Positions 43,023 to 51,902 are shown, counted from the stretch's first letter. The stretch: 64,000 bases of DNA from Rhizomicrobium palustre (GCF_011761565.1 NZ_JAASRM010000001.1:1922139-1986138); one strand, 5' to 3'. Notes: generated by a model from the sequence alone, not told the origin. Made by a program: numbers and translations.

Positions 43023-44473
43023 TGACCGAAAAAACCGCCCCCCGCCTCAGCGCCAAGACCCTGCACCTCGCCAAGCAAGGGGTCGTGTTGCCCACATACG
43101 ATCGCGCGAAAACAAGTATCGGTATCGTGCATTTTGGCCCGGGCGCTTTTCATCGCGGTCACCAGGCCTGCTATTTCGATTCCCTTCTCGCGTCTGATCC
43201 GCGCTGGGCGATCTCGGGCGCCGAGCTGATGCCGAACGGTCTGGCCGAGGCGGCGGTGGAGCAGGACCATCTTTATGTCGTGGCCCAGCTCGATGCGCAG
43301 CTTCGCTATCGCGTCGTTGGTTCGCATACGGAATATTTGAAGGCGCATGGCCAGACCGAAGCGATTTTCGCGCGGCTGATGGATCCGCGCGTCAAGCTCG
43401 CCACCATGACCGTGACCGAGAAAGGCTATTATCTCGGCGGTGATGGTAAGCTCGATCTTTCCAATCCGGCCATCAAAGCCGATCTCGAAAATCCCCATGC
43501 ACCCAAGACCGTGATCGGCTGGGTGACCGAAGGCCTGGCGCGCCGCAAGGCTGCGAAGATGGTGCCGTTTGTGCCGGTCTCCTGCGATAACATGGTGATG
43601 AATGGCCATAAGCTGCATGCGGCTGTTCTGGCCTTTGCCGAAGCGCGCGGCGATAAGGACCTTTTGGCCTGGATTACCGATAACGTCCGCTTCCCCTCCA
43701 CCATGGTGGATTCCATCACGCCTGCGGCTACCGATGAGCTGAAAGCGCGCATCGAAGCTGAAACGGGCCTTCGCGATGAAGCGCCGGTGCAGCGTGAAGC
43801 CTTCCTGCAATGGGTGGTGGAAGACATGCTGGGCGAGGATGCGCCCGATCTCGCCAGCGTCGGCGTGTTGATGGTGAAGGATGTTGCGGCTTACGAATTC
43901 GCCAAGCTGCGTCTTCTCAATGGCGCCCATTCCACGCTCGCTTATGCCGGGCTGATGCGCGGCCGCGAGTCGGTGGGCGAGGCGATGGCCGATGGAAAGC
44001 TCAGCCATGCCGTCGAACGCATGATGCGCGAAGATATGGTGCCGACGCTGCATCCCGCGCCCGGCCTCGACTTCTCAAGCTACATCACCGATCTGTTGAA
44101 CCGCTTCCGCAATCCCGCGCTGACCCACAAGCTGATTCAGATCGCCTCCGATGGCTCCTTGAAGCTGCCGATCCGTATCCTTGGGCCGGTGGAAGATGCG
44201 CTCGCGGCAGGCCGTCCCATCACCCGCTTCATGATTTCGCTCGCTGCCTGGATGCGCTTTGTCGGCCGTCAGGCCAAGGCGGGCGTGGTGCTGGCCGATC
44301 CGATAGCCGCCAAGCTTGCCGCGGTCGGGGCGAGTCTCACAGGCAATCCGGCCACCGATGTCGCCGCGTTTCTCGCCTTAAGCGAAGTCTTCCCTGCCAA
44401 GTTGGCTGGGAACGAACAATTTAAGTCAGCGTTGACAAAGGCTTATGCGGATTTTGAGGCGCTGCTGGATTAA
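43022..44473 (+). CDS. uxuB: Mannitol dehydrogenase-family oxidoreductase, probable fructuronate reductase (UxuB)
   Basis: This 483-residue protein of the long-chain mannitol dehydrogenase family has the NAD-binding region HFGPGAFHRGHQACYFD, the mid-protein VTEKGYYLG and the catalytic helix motif VKDVAAYEFAKLRLLNGAHSTLAYAG (catalytic Lys and the N..H pair). In this setting it most likely reduces D-fructuronate to D-mannonate, which ManD then dehydrates. The glucuronate isomerase UxaC and the KDG kinase and aldolase are not in the window. Mannitol or arabinitol dehydrogenase is the alternative reading. An operator overlaps its start codon. Confidence 0.85.
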   Translation: MTEKTAPRLSAKTLHLAKQGVVLPTYDRAKTSIGIVHFGPGAFHRGHQACYFDSLLASDPRWAISGAELMPNGLAEAAVEQDHLYVVAQLDAQLRYRVVGSHTEYLKAHGQTEAIFARLMDPRVKLATMTVTEKGYYLGGDGKLDLSNPAIKADLENPHAPKTVIGWVTEGLARRKAAKMVPFVPVSCDNMVMNGHKLHAAVLAFAEARGDKDLLAWITDNVRFPSTMVDSITPAATDELKARIEAETGLRDEAPVQREAFLQWVVEDMLGEDAPDLASVGVLMVKDVAAYEFAKLRLLNGAHSTLAYAGLMRGRESVGEAMADGKLSHAVERMMREDMVPTLHPAPGLDFSSYITDLLNRFRNPALTHKLIQIASDGSLKLPIRILGPVEDALAAGRPITRFMISLAAWMRFVGRQAKAGVVLADPIAAKLAAVGASLTGNPATDVAAFLALSEVFPAKLAGNEQFKSALTKAYADFEALLD

Positions 44474-44540
44474 TTGCGGCAGCGTCCATTTCCCCAGGTG
44501 AAAAGCCTGTGCGCAGCGTTATTTTGTCCATTGGCGGCGG

Positions 44541-44546
44541 TATAAT
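44541..44546 (+). promoter_or_regulatory. Putative -10 element of xylBA
   Basis: A perfect TATAAT lies 9 bp before the operator at 44555; a -35 is poorly defined (GTTATT at 17-bp spacing). The transcript would start inside the operator. Confidence 0.45.
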
Positions 44547-44554
44547 CCTGTGTA

Positions 44555-44568
44555 TGATAACGCTACCA
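44555..44568. promoter_or_regulatory. LacI/XylR-type operator of xylBA
   Basis: TGATAACGCTACCA differs at two positions from the Caulobacter XylR site as I recall it (TGTTAGCGCTACCA). It lies immediately downstream of TATAAT and about 90 bp before the xylB start. Confidence 0.7.
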
Positions 44569-44654
44569 AATTTAATCCGACTAGCGTAGTCTGGTATATA
44601 AGAGCCTCAAAATAAGCGTCCGGCCGTGAGCCGGGCCGGGGAGCGGCAGGAAGC

Positions 44655-46115
44655 ATGTATCTAGGTATCGATATCGGCACCTCGAGTGTCAAAGCCGTCC
44701 TGATGGACGAAAAGGGTGCGCTGGTGGCGCAGGGTTCGTCCCCGCTCACCGTCGAGCGCCCGCATCCGTTATGGTCGGAGCAAAATCCCGATGCGTGGTG
44801 GCGAGCAACCGTTGCCGCGGTGCGCGCGCTGCCGGAGCGCGAACGTCAGACGGTGAAGGGCATTGGCCTTTCGGGCCAGATGCACGGCGCCACGCTGCTC
44901 GACGCAGCCGACAAGCCGCTGCGTCCCGCGATCCTGTGGAATGACGGCCGCTCGGAAGCCGAGTGCGCTGAGCTCGAAAAGAACGAGCCCCGTTCGCGCG
45001 CCATCACCGGCAATATCGCGATGCCGGGGTTCACCGCGCCGAAGCTGCTCTGGGTCAAGCACCATGAGCCCGAGATCTTTGCGAAGACCAAAACGGTTCT
45101 GCTGCCCAAGGATTATGTCCGCTTGAAACTCACCGGCGAGAAGGCCGGTGATATGAGCGACAACGCTGGCACGTTATGGCTCGATGTCGCCAAGCGCGAC
45201 TGGTCTGATGAGATGCTGGCCGCGACCGGCCTCACCCGCGATCATATGCCGAAGGCTGTGGAAGGCACTGCGCCGACCGGCAAGCTGACGGCGGAAGCCG
45301 CTGAAGAACTCGGCCTGCCGCAAGTCGTGGTGGCGGGCGGTGGCGGCGACAATGCTGCTTCGGCGGTGGGCGTTGGCGTTGTGGCGCCGGGTCAGGCCTT
45401 CCTCTCGCTCGGCACCTCGGGCGTGCTTTTTGTCGTCAATGACAAGTTCCGTCCCAATCCGGAGAAGGCGGCGCATGCCTTCTGCCACGCCATTCCGGGC
45501 GTCTGGCACCAGATGGCGGTGATCCTGACGGCGGCGTCTGCGATCGACTGGGTTGCTAACCTCACCGGCATCAATGATGTGGTGGAAACGGTGGCGGGCG
45601 CCGAGCGTCGCGGCCTTCGTCCGCAAACCCCGATTTTCCTCCCTTATCTTTCCGGCGAGCGCACCCCGCATAACGATCCCTATGCGCGCGGCGTGTTCTT
45701 CGGCATGGGCGCCGACACCACCCAAGCTGATCTCGCTTATGCGGTGCTTGAAGGCGTGGCGTTCGCCTTCGCCGATGGCATCGATGTGTTGCGTGAAGCG
45801 GGCTCGGCCATCAACGACACCACTGTCGTTGGCGGCGCGGCGCGTCTTCCCTTCTGGGGCCCGATGCTCGCATCGGCTCTCGATATTCCGCTGACCTATC
45901 GGGAAGGCGGAGAAGTGGGCGGTGCTTTCGGTGCGGCCCGCCTTGGCCTCCTGGCCGCAACCGGGGCTGACCCGGTTGAAGTTTGCACGGCACCGAAAGT
46001 GTCGCGCGTCGTTGAACCAGTACAGCAATTGAAGGACCAGATGGCGCCCCGGCGGGCTCTGTTCGTGGACCTCTACAAGAGCCTCAAACCATCTTTCAGG
46101 GAGTTTGGCAGATGA
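44655..46115 (+). CDS. xylB: Xylulokinase XylB
   Basis: This 486-residue FGGY-family kinase starts with YLGIDIGTSSVKAVLMDEKG (phosphate-1 motif). The xylulokinase-type SGQMHGATLLD and the ADP-site GGAARLPFWGPMLAS follow. It phosphorylates D-xylulose with ATP for entry to the pentose phosphate pathway. GGAGCGGCAGGAAGC precedes the ATG. Its stop overlaps the xylA start (ATGA). The presence of xylA and xylB shows an isomerase route; a Weimberg-type oxidative xylose pathway, as in Caulobacter, is not encoded here. Confidence 0.95.
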   Translation: MYLGIDIGTSSVKAVLMDEKGALVAQGSSPLTVERPHPLWSEQNPDAWWRATVAAVRALPERERQTVKGIGLSGQMHGATLLDAADKPLRPAILWNDGRSEAECAELEKNEPRSRAITGNIAMPGFTAPKLLWVKHHEPEIFAKTKTVLLPKDYVRLKLTGEKAGDMSDNAGTLWLDVAKRDWSDEMLAATGLTRDHMPKAVEGTAPTGKLTAEAAEELGLPQVVVAGGGGDNAASAVGVGVVAPGQAFLSLGTSGVLFVVNDKFRPNPEKAAHAFCHAIPGVWHQMAVILTAASAIDWVANLTGINDVVETVAGAERRGLRPQTPIFLPYLSGERTPHNDPYARGVFFGMGADTTQADLAYAVLEGVAFAFADGIDVLREAGSAINDTTVVGGAARLPFWGPMLASALDIPLTYREGGEVGGAFGAARLGLLAATGADPVEVCTAPKVSRVVEPVQQLKDQMAPRRALFVDLYKSLKPSFREFGR

Positions 46116-47425
46116 GCATTTTTTCGGAAGTCGGGCCGATCAAGTATGAAGGTCCGGAAAGCACCAACCCGCTGGCCTATAAGGTCTATGACAAGGACCG
46201 CGTGGTTCTCGGCAAGAAGCTCGGCGAATGGCTGCGCTTGACGGTTGCCTATTGGCACTCGTTCTCCTCTTTCGGCTCCGACATGTTCGGCGGCGGCACC
46301 TGGAACCGTCCGTGGTCCGGTCATGTCACGCAGGAATTGGCCGCTGCCCGCGCCGATGCCGCGTTTGACTTCTTCACCCGCCTCGGCACGCCCTATTTCG
46401 CGTTCCATGACGCGGACGTGATCGCTGATGCGGCCACGATCGGCGAGCACATCGACAATCTGAAGAAGATGGAAGAAATCTTCCAGAAGAAGATGTCGCA
46501 GACCGGCGTGAAGCTGCTCTGGGGCACCGCGAATGCCTTCTCGCATCCGCGTTATGCCGCTGGCGCCGCCACCAATCCCGATCCGGAAGTGTTCGCCTAT
46601 GCGGCGGCGCAGGTCCGTGCGGCCATCGAAACCACCCATCGCCTCGGCGGTGAGAACTACGTCCTCTGGGGCGGCCGCGAAGGCTACGACACGCTCCTCA
46701 ACACCAACCTCAAGAAAGAGCTGGAGCATTTCGGCGCCTTCTTGAAGATGGTCGTCGAGCACAAGCACAAGATCGGCTTCAAGGGCACCATCCTGATCGA
46801 GCCGAAGCCCTTCGAGCCGACCAAGCATCAATATGACCGCGACACCGCCACCGTCTTCGGCTTCCTGCAGAAGAACGGCCTGGAAAAGGAAGTGAAGGTC
46901 AATATCGAAGTGAACCACGCCACGCTCGCCAACCTCGACTTCGAACATGAAGTTGAAATGGCCTATGCGCTCGGCATCATGGGCTCGCTCGACATCAACC
47001 GCGGCGACCCGCGCTCGGGCTGGGATACGGACCAGTTCCCGAACAATTCGCAGGATCTCTCGGTGGCCTTCCTGCCGATCCTGGAACATGGCGGCCTCGG
47101 CACCGGCGGCTGCAACTTCGACGCCAAGCTGCGCCGTCAGTCGGTCGATGTGAACGACCTCTATGCCGCGCACGTTGCCGGTATCGACACGCTGGCCCGC
47201 GCCGTTCTCTCGGCCGAAGCCATCATCAAGGACAAGCGCCTGGCCGATGCTAAGGCCGCTCGCTATGCCGGTTGGGAAGCCGGTCTTGGCAAGGACATCG
47301 AGGCTGGCAAGTACACCCTCGACACCCTGGCCGACCACGCGATCAAGGCGAACCTCAACCCGGCGCCGAAGTCGGGCAAGCAGGAAATCCTGGAATCGAT
47401 CGTCTCGCAGTGCCAGAAGGTCTAA
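46112..47425 (+). CDS. xylA: Xylose isomerase XylA
   Basis: This 437-residue protein is the long (class II) type. The active-site motif YFAFHDADV holds the catalytic His; LIEPKPFEPTKHQYD and VNIEVNHATLANLDFEHE are metal and Lys sites, and LDINRGDPRSGWDTDQFP is a metal site. It converts D-xylose to D-xylulose, using two divalent metal ions. It overlaps xylB by 4 bp and is followed by a strong terminator. Confidence 0.97.
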   Translation: MSIFSEVGPIKYEGPESTNPLAYKVYDKDRVVLGKKLGEWLRLTVAYWHSFSSFGSDMFGGGTWNRPWSGHVTQELAAARADAAFDFFTRLGTPYFAFHDADVIADAATIGEHIDNLKKMEEIFQKKMSQTGVKLLWGTANAFSHPRYAAGAATNPDPEVFAYAAAQVRAAIETTHRLGGENYVLWGGREGYDTLLNTNLKKELEHFGAFLKMVVEHKHKIGFKGTILIEPKPFEPTKHQYDRDTATVFGFLQKNGLEKEVKVNIEVNHATLANLDFEHEVEMAYALGIMGSLDINRGDPRSGWDTDQFPNNSQDLSVAFLPILEHGGLGTGGCNFDAKLRRQSVDVNDLYAAHVAGIDTLARAVLSAEAIIKDKRLADAKAARYAGWEAGLGKDIEAGKYTLDTLADHAIKANLNPAPKSGKQEILESIVSQCQKV

Positions 47426-47465
47426 GCCTTACGGCCTAGAGCTTCGGGTCTACGCCTGAACCGAA

Positions 47466-47499
47466 GAACCTCCCTCTGCATCGCAGGGGGAGGTTTTTT
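47466..47499 (+). terminator. Intrinsic terminator after xylA
   Basis: AACCTCCCTCT and AGGGGGAGGTT pair around GCATCGC, followed by TTTT. It is the end of the xylBA unit. Confidence 0.85.
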
Positions 47500-47510
47500 G
47501 TTGTCTTTTT

Positions 47511-47714
47511 CACCTCCCCCTTGCGGGGAGGTCGATGCGCCGAAGCAGAGCGCAGGCGGATCGGGTGGGGGTAAGCGCAGACGCAAGCACTGCGCTTTCA
47601 GCATCGTGTCACCCCTCACGCATTTTCGAAATCACTTCGCCCGCGTCGCGATCCCTTCACCCGAAATGCTCCGCTTACGCTCTCGCATTTCGACCTCCCC
47701 GCAAGGGGGGAGGT
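47511..47714. repeat. Complete inverted-repeat element (MITE/REP-like, about 204 bp)
   Basis: The left arm ACCTCCCCCTTGCGGGGAGG continues TCGATGCG; the right arm (47690-47713) is its reverse complement apart from a 1-base difference in the C-run and a 2-base insertion near the inner end. Each arm is itself a hairpin (CCTCCCC/GGGGAGG). No coding potential is seen inside. Confidence 0.7.
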
Positions 47715-47762
47715 TAAAATAGGTCCATATTCTGCGCCAGCGGTAACAGCATTTTCCCCTTT

Positions 47763-47840
47763 CACCTCCTCCTTGCGGGGGCGTGTAGCCCCAGCGTGCG
47801 AGCGAAGCGCGTAGGTGCTTCGGGTGGGGGTAAGCGCAAT
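47763..47840. repeat. Partial second copy of the inverted-repeat element
   Basis: It begins with CACCTCCTCCTTGCGGGG and contains CGGGTGGGGGTAAGCGCA (47821-47838), identical to 47562-47579 of the complete copy and at nearly the same offset. The right arm is missing. Confidence 0.65.
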
Positions 47841-47955
47841 GGCTTGCCTCTATGCCAACGTCCGCTTTGAGCCAGAAGTTGCCGCTCATCCCGTTCAAAG
47901 CGCGCCCAAACTTCGCTACGATTAGGCGGGTGAGCACGGCAGGTGCCGTCAGAGG

Positions 47956-48303
47956 ATGCATGTTCAAAAAGCTATTTTCGTTCCTGCGGTCATCGCCTCA
48001 CATCCACATCCGACAAACTCCCCCAGGACGGATTTTGAACTCGTGGAGCTGCTAGACCGCTTTCTCGACGATCGCCTAAAATACGAGTTGGAATGGGACG
48101 ATTTCATTTCCTGGGAACACGACAATCCGAACATTGAAGCAATCAGATTGCGGATTGCGGAAACCGAAAGCCTATTTTTCTCCAGTGCCATCTCTGATCG
48201 ACAGTGTGCGGTGGATTTGCTGGTTGCCGAGCGAAACAGGGCTGCGGCCCTGGTTGGCGTGTCAGCTCGCACAAGCCCCGTCGTACAACTGCCCCTTCGC
48301 TGA
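47956..48303 (+). CDS. Small hypothetical protein, possibly frameshifted
   Basis: This 115-residue frame is not one I recognise. Residues about 27-105 (from DFELVELLDRFLDD through WDDFISWEHDNP to LLVAERNR) look like a genuine acidic helical protein, whereas the first 25 residues (QKAIFVPAVIASHPH) do not. Four bases downstream, ATG 47960 in another frame starts MFKKLFSFLRSSPH, a natural-looking N-terminus, with AGAGG just before it. A single frameshift near 48030 would join the two. It may therefore be a small gene broken by a frameshift, or an ORF that starts later. Base composition is more AT-rich than in neighbouring genes. Confidence 0.4.
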   Translation: MHVQKAIFVPAVIASHPHPTNSPRTDFELVELLDRFLDDRLKYELEWDDFISWEHDNPNIEAIRLRIAETESLFFSSAISDRQCAVDLLVAERNRAAALVGVSARTSPVVQLPLR

Positions 48304-48947
48304 TCGTACTATGTGTGTCTGGCTGGCCTTCCAATGACAGCCTTGCTTTGCATTACAAACGGCAACAATTGGCGCAAAGCAGACTCCCGCATCTGCCTCT
48401 CACTGGCGTCATCAAATGTGATCGCTTCTTTGCTTGAAGCTATGCACCGCGCTTCCCATCTCAGTAAGGTTCTTTGACCGCGCTGAATCCAGAAATGCCC
48501 ATCTGCTTCCACGCCTCCTCCGGGCCACGAGGGGGGGGAATCACGAAAAGTGAAAAACAGAAATCCGCGTTTCGGCTCCGCTTGCGCGCAGCCCTCTTGT
48601 AAGAAGGCGAATGTCGTGGCGCTCCAGGGGGTTGCCGCCCAAATCGGGGATTTGTTTTCACGTTTTTACATTTGGCGGAGCACTGCCCACGCGCACCGTC
48701 TTCCCAGCTTTCGCTGTCTTTCCCTTCATGAACTGAACAGTGTTTTTCTGCTGCTGACCGCGCGAAAGGTTCATTTTTCGGCAGCCTGACCGCGAAGCTG
48801 CCTCATCGGTATTCATTTACTAAAGAAGCGCAGGTTTTCTACGGCTTTAGCTTGAGCTCCCGCAGAAATTTAACAAAGATCAGCGACAGTGCCCCTGGGG
48901 GGTGATTCTCGCCCTTCCACTTGCGACAGGATTTTCGGACATAGACC
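48304..48947. other. Gene-free region before glgP
   Basis: In these 644 bases I see no convincing gene on either strand; short frames lack ribosome sites and natural codon use. It includes a G-run (GAGGGGGGGGAATC at about 48529) and AT-richer DNA from 48660 on. It presumably holds the glgP promoter, which I could not place. Confidence 0.5.
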
Positions 48948-51476
48948 ATGGTCACCACGCCCCTTTTGGAATTGCCGGACGAAATTGCGAGCTTGCGATC
49001 CATTGCCTTGGATCTGCGCTGGACCTGGAGCCACGAAGGCGATGCGCTCTGGGGCTATATCGATGAGAAGCTGTGGGATCGCACCCTCAATCCCTGGACT
49101 GTGCTCCAGGGTGCCAGCCGCGAACGCTTGAAGCAGCTTGCCGCTGACAAGGCCTTCCTTGCCAAGCTCAAGGCCTTCGAGGATGCCCGCACCGAATACC
49201 TCACGACACCCGGCTGGTTCCGCGATGCGGGCGGCCATGCCAAAGTCGGCGGTATCGCATACTTTTCCATGGAGTTCGGTCTTGGCTCTTCGCTGCCGAT
49301 CTATGCCGGCGGTCTCGGCATTCTCGCCGGTGACGTGCTGAAATCGGCGTCCGACCTCGACATTCCGGTGGTCGGCATCGGCCTTTTGTATCAGGAAGGC
49401 TATTTCCGCCAGCTGATCGACTCTGCGGGCATGCAGCTCGAAACCTATCCCTATAACGAGCCTGCCGCGATGCCGGTCGAGCCGGTGATTCTGCCGGAAG
49501 ATGGCTGGCTGCGCATTGGCCTCGAACTGCCGGGCCGTATTGTCTATTTGCGCGTTTGGAAGGCTACCGTCGGCCGTGTCACCCTTTATCTTTTGGACTC
49601 CAACGATCCGGTGAACTCGCCGCTCGATCGCGGTATCACCGCGAAGCTTTATGGCGGCGGTCCGGAACTGCGCCTGATGCAGGAAATCGTGCTCGGCGTC
49701 GGCGGCTGGCGCGTGATCGAGGCGCTGCATCCCGAAGTCGAAATCTGCCACGTCAATGAAGGCCACGCCGCCTTCGCGATCATTGAGCGCGCCCGTCAAT
49801 TGGCGCTGAAGTCGAATCTCGATTTCTGGGAAGCTTTGTGGGCGACGCGCGCTGGCAATCTCTTCACCACCCATACGCCGGTGGCGGCGGGCTTTGACCG
49901 CTTCCCCGCCGATCTCTTGCGCAAATATCTGCCTTATGTCGAAGGCGCGCTGCATGGGCGCGGCGTCAAGATCGATGATGTCATCGCCCTTGGCCGCGCC
50001 GATCCCAGTAATCACGACGAAGCCTTCAACATGGCGTTCCTGGCCGCGCGCGGCTCGGGCATCACCATCGGCGTGTCGCGCCTGCATGGCGAAGTCTCCC
50101 GCCGCATCTTCCAGCCGCTTTTCCCGCGCTGGCCGTCCTGCGAAGTGCCGGTCGGCTATGTCACCAACGGCGTGCATATCCCGACTTGGGATTCCACGGG
50201 CTCGGATCGCATCTGGAACAAGGTCTATGGCAAAGGCCGTTGGCGCACGCCCACGGGCAAAACCCGCGAGCCGGTTTCGCCGGACGTGATTTCGGATGAA
50301 GAACTCTGGTCGATGCGCGGCGAAGGCCGCCAACGTCTGGTGCGTTATGCCCGCCAGCACTTAAGCCGTCAGCTTCGTGAAGGTGGCTTCAGCCTCGATG
50401 AGATCCGTAGAGCCGACACCGTGCTGGACCCGAATGTCTTGACGCTCGGCTTCGCGCGCCGCTTCACTGAATATAAGCGCCCGAACCTTTTGCTGCGTGA
50501 TCTCGAACGCTTCGACAAGCTCCTGCACAACGCCGCTTTCCCGGTGCAGATCGTGGTCGCAGGCAAGGCTCATCCGGCCGATGGCGTCGGCAAGGAAATG
50601 ATCCAGAGCTGGATCAACCTGGCGCGCAATCCGCGCTATCGCCACCACGTCCTGTTCCTGGAGGATTACGACATCTCCCTGGCGCAGGAACTGACCCAAG
50701 GTGTCGACGTGTGGATCAACACGCCCCGCCGTCCGTGGGAAGCTTGCGGCACCTCCGGCATGAAGGTGCTGGTCAACGGCGGCATCAACTGCTCCACTCT
50801 CGATGGCTGGTGGGACGAGGCCTATACCGATGAGGTGGGCTGGTCGATCGGCGATGGTTCGGGCGGCGCGGCCGAAGATGTCGATGCCCGCGATATCCAG
50901 AGCCTCTATGAAGTGTTGGAAAAGAAGGTCATTCCGGAATTCTATGACCGTGACAGCACCGGCCTGCCGCGCGCTTGGCTGAATCGCATTCGCGAAAGCA
51001 TGGGCCGCTTGACGCCGCAATTCTCCGGCGCGCGCATGATGACCGATTATGTCGAGCAGGCTTATTACCCGCTCGCCAAGACGGTGCGTGAACGCCTGAA
51101 GGACCGCTGCGCCGAGGCCAAGGCGATGAATCAGTGGGCGCGCCTACTGCATTCGCGCTGGAACTCGCTGCATATCGGCCAGCCGGTCATCAATCAGAAC
51201 GATGGCGCGCCGCATGTGGTGGTGCCGGTCTATCTTGGCGAAGTCGAGCCGGGTTCGGTGCGGGTGGAAATGTTCGCCGATCAAACCGCCGAGCATGCGC
51301 CAGAGGTGATCATGCTCCATCAGGAGCATCCCATCGTGGGCTCGACCAATGGCTATATTTTCGCGGGCGCCATTTCTTCGCCGCGGCCGTTGGAAGATTT
51401 CACCGTGCGCGTGGTGCCTTATCATCCCGGCGCGCATCTGCCCGCCGAACTGCCGCTGATTTCCTGGCAGAAATAG
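48948..51476 (+). CDS. glgP: Alpha-glucan (glycogen) phosphorylase
   Basis: This 842-residue GT35 phosphorylase is of the Thermotoga/archaeal-like branch with an N-terminal DUF3417-type region (LPDEIASLRSIALDLRWTWSHEGDALWGYID). The substrate loop is FSMEFGLGSSLPIYAGGLGILAGD, and HVNEGHAAF and VTNGVHIPTW are family motifs. The PLP-binding Lys is in ACGTSGMKVLVNGG. It releases glucose-1-phosphate from glycogen or maltodextrin in the cytoplasm. It is transcribed toward a bidirectional terminator zone; glgA on the other strand and glgBX-malQ complete the pathway. ADP-glucose pyrophosphorylase (GlgC) is not in the window. Confidence 0.95.
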   Translation: MVTTPLLELPDEIASLRSIALDLRWTWSHEGDALWGYIDEKLWDRTLNPWTVLQGASRERLKQLAADKAFLAKLKAFEDARTEYLTTPGWFRDAGGHAKVGGIAYFSMEFGLGSSLPIYAGGLGILAGDVLKSASDLDIPVVGIGLLYQEGYFRQLIDSAGMQLETYPYNEPAAMPVEPVILPEDGWLRIGLELPGRIVYLRVWKATVGRVTLYLLDSNDPVNSPLDRGITAKLYGGGPELRLMQEIVLGVGGWRVIEALHPEVEICHVNEGHAAFAIIERARQLALKSNLDFWEALWATRAGNLFTTHTPVAAGFDRFPADLLRKYLPYVEGALHGRGVKIDDVIALGRADPSNHDEAFNMAFLAARGSGITIGVSRLHGEVSRRIFQPLFPRWPSCEVPVGYVTNGVHIPTWDSTGSDRIWNKVYGKGRWRTPTGKTREPVSPDVISDEELWSMRGEGRQRLVRYARQHLSRQLREGGFSLDEIRRADTVLDPNVLTLGFARRFTEYKRPNLLLRDLERFDKLLHNAAFPVQIVVAGKAHPADGVGKEMIQSWINLARNPRYRHHVLFLEDYDISLAQELTQGVDVWINTPRRPWEACGTSGMKVLVNGGINCSTLDGWWDEAYTDEVGWSIGDGSGGAAEDVDARDIQSLYEVLEKKVIPEFYDRDSTGLPRAWLNRIRESMGRLTPQFSGARMMTDYVEQAYYPLAKTVRERLKDRCAEAKAMNQWARLLHSRWNSLHIGQPVINQNDGAPHVVVPVYLGEVEPGSVRVEMFADQTAEHAPEVIMLHQEHPIVGSTNGYIFAGAISSPRPLEDFTVRVVPYHPGAHLPAELPLISWQK

Positions 51477-51502
51477 GCCAGGAAATAGATATGTAAAATA
51501 AA

Positions 51503-51545
51503 CAAGCCCCCGAGGAGATCTCTTCGGGGGCTTTGATTTTTTCCG
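51503..51545 (+). terminator. Intrinsic terminator after glgP
   Basis: AAGCCCCCGAGGAGA pairs with TCTCTTCGGGGGCTT, followed by TGATTTTTTCC. Confidence 0.85.
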
Positions 51546-51559
51546 TACGCTCAAAAGAA

Positions 51560-51597
51560 AAAACAAACAGCAATGCGAGGGCGAGAAACGCCCTCGA
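51560..51597 (-). terminator. Intrinsic terminator of the DUF2934 gene (minus strand)
   Basis: CGAGGGCG-TTTCT-CGCCCTCG is a perfect stem read on the minus strand. It is followed by a T-rich tract ending in TTTGTTTTTTC. Confidence 0.7.
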
Positions 51598-51617
51598 GCT
51601 TTGCCATGATCAGATGG

Positions 51618-51902
51618 TCAGACCACCTTCTTCAGATCCGCATCATCATGCGCGAGCTTGTCGGACACGCTCTTGGCCGGCGGGGTCGAGATCGGCAGCA
51701 CCGGCAGCACAAAATCGGTCGACTCGCCGCCCATGGAAGCCATTGAAGCTTCTTGGACTTTTGCCGCGGCTTCACGTTCAAGCTCTTCCTTGGCGCGCAG
51801 CCAATATTCGGCGTCCTTGCCGTGCTGGCAGCCTTCGCTCTCCCACAGCAAATAGCTGCGGGTGCGGATTTCATCATCGGTGACAATGGGTGTCGTGGGC
51901 AT
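51618..51902 (-). CDS. DUF2934 domain protein
   Basis: This 94-residue protein has a DUF2934 core DDEIRTRSYLLWESEGCQHGKDAEYWLRAKEEL in residues about 9-42 and a variable Ala/Ser-rich tail. CAGGAGAA lies before the ATG. The function of the family is unknown. Such genes often sit beside glycogen and trehalose genes in Alphaproteobacteria; a second one here (60687) also adjoins the glycogen cluster. It lies 78 bp downstream of glgA on the same strand and may be co-transcribed with it. Confidence 0.8.
   Translation of the reverse strand: MPTTPIVTDDEIRTRSYLLWESEGCQHGKDAEYWLRAKEELEREAAAKVQEASMASMGGESTDFVLPVLPISTPPAKSVSDKLAHDDADLKKVV

Larger units (their letters stand above)
47426..47955. other. 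Gene-free region with terminator and palindromic repeats
   Basis: These 530 bases hold the xylA terminator, one complete and one partial copy of an inverted-repeat element, and no convincing gene. Short frames here encode only translated repeat (for example PPPCGEV and STSPQGG). Confidence 0.6.

Noticed and set aside
47498-47722. Short frames translating the repeat region after xylA
   Set aside because: Their peptides (PPPCGEV, STSPQGG) are translations of palindromic repeat DNA seen in several frames, with no ribosome sites.
47511-47840. CRISPR array
   Set aside because: The repeats are inverted arms of one element plus a partial copy, not regularly spaced direct repeats with unique spacers; no cas genes are present.
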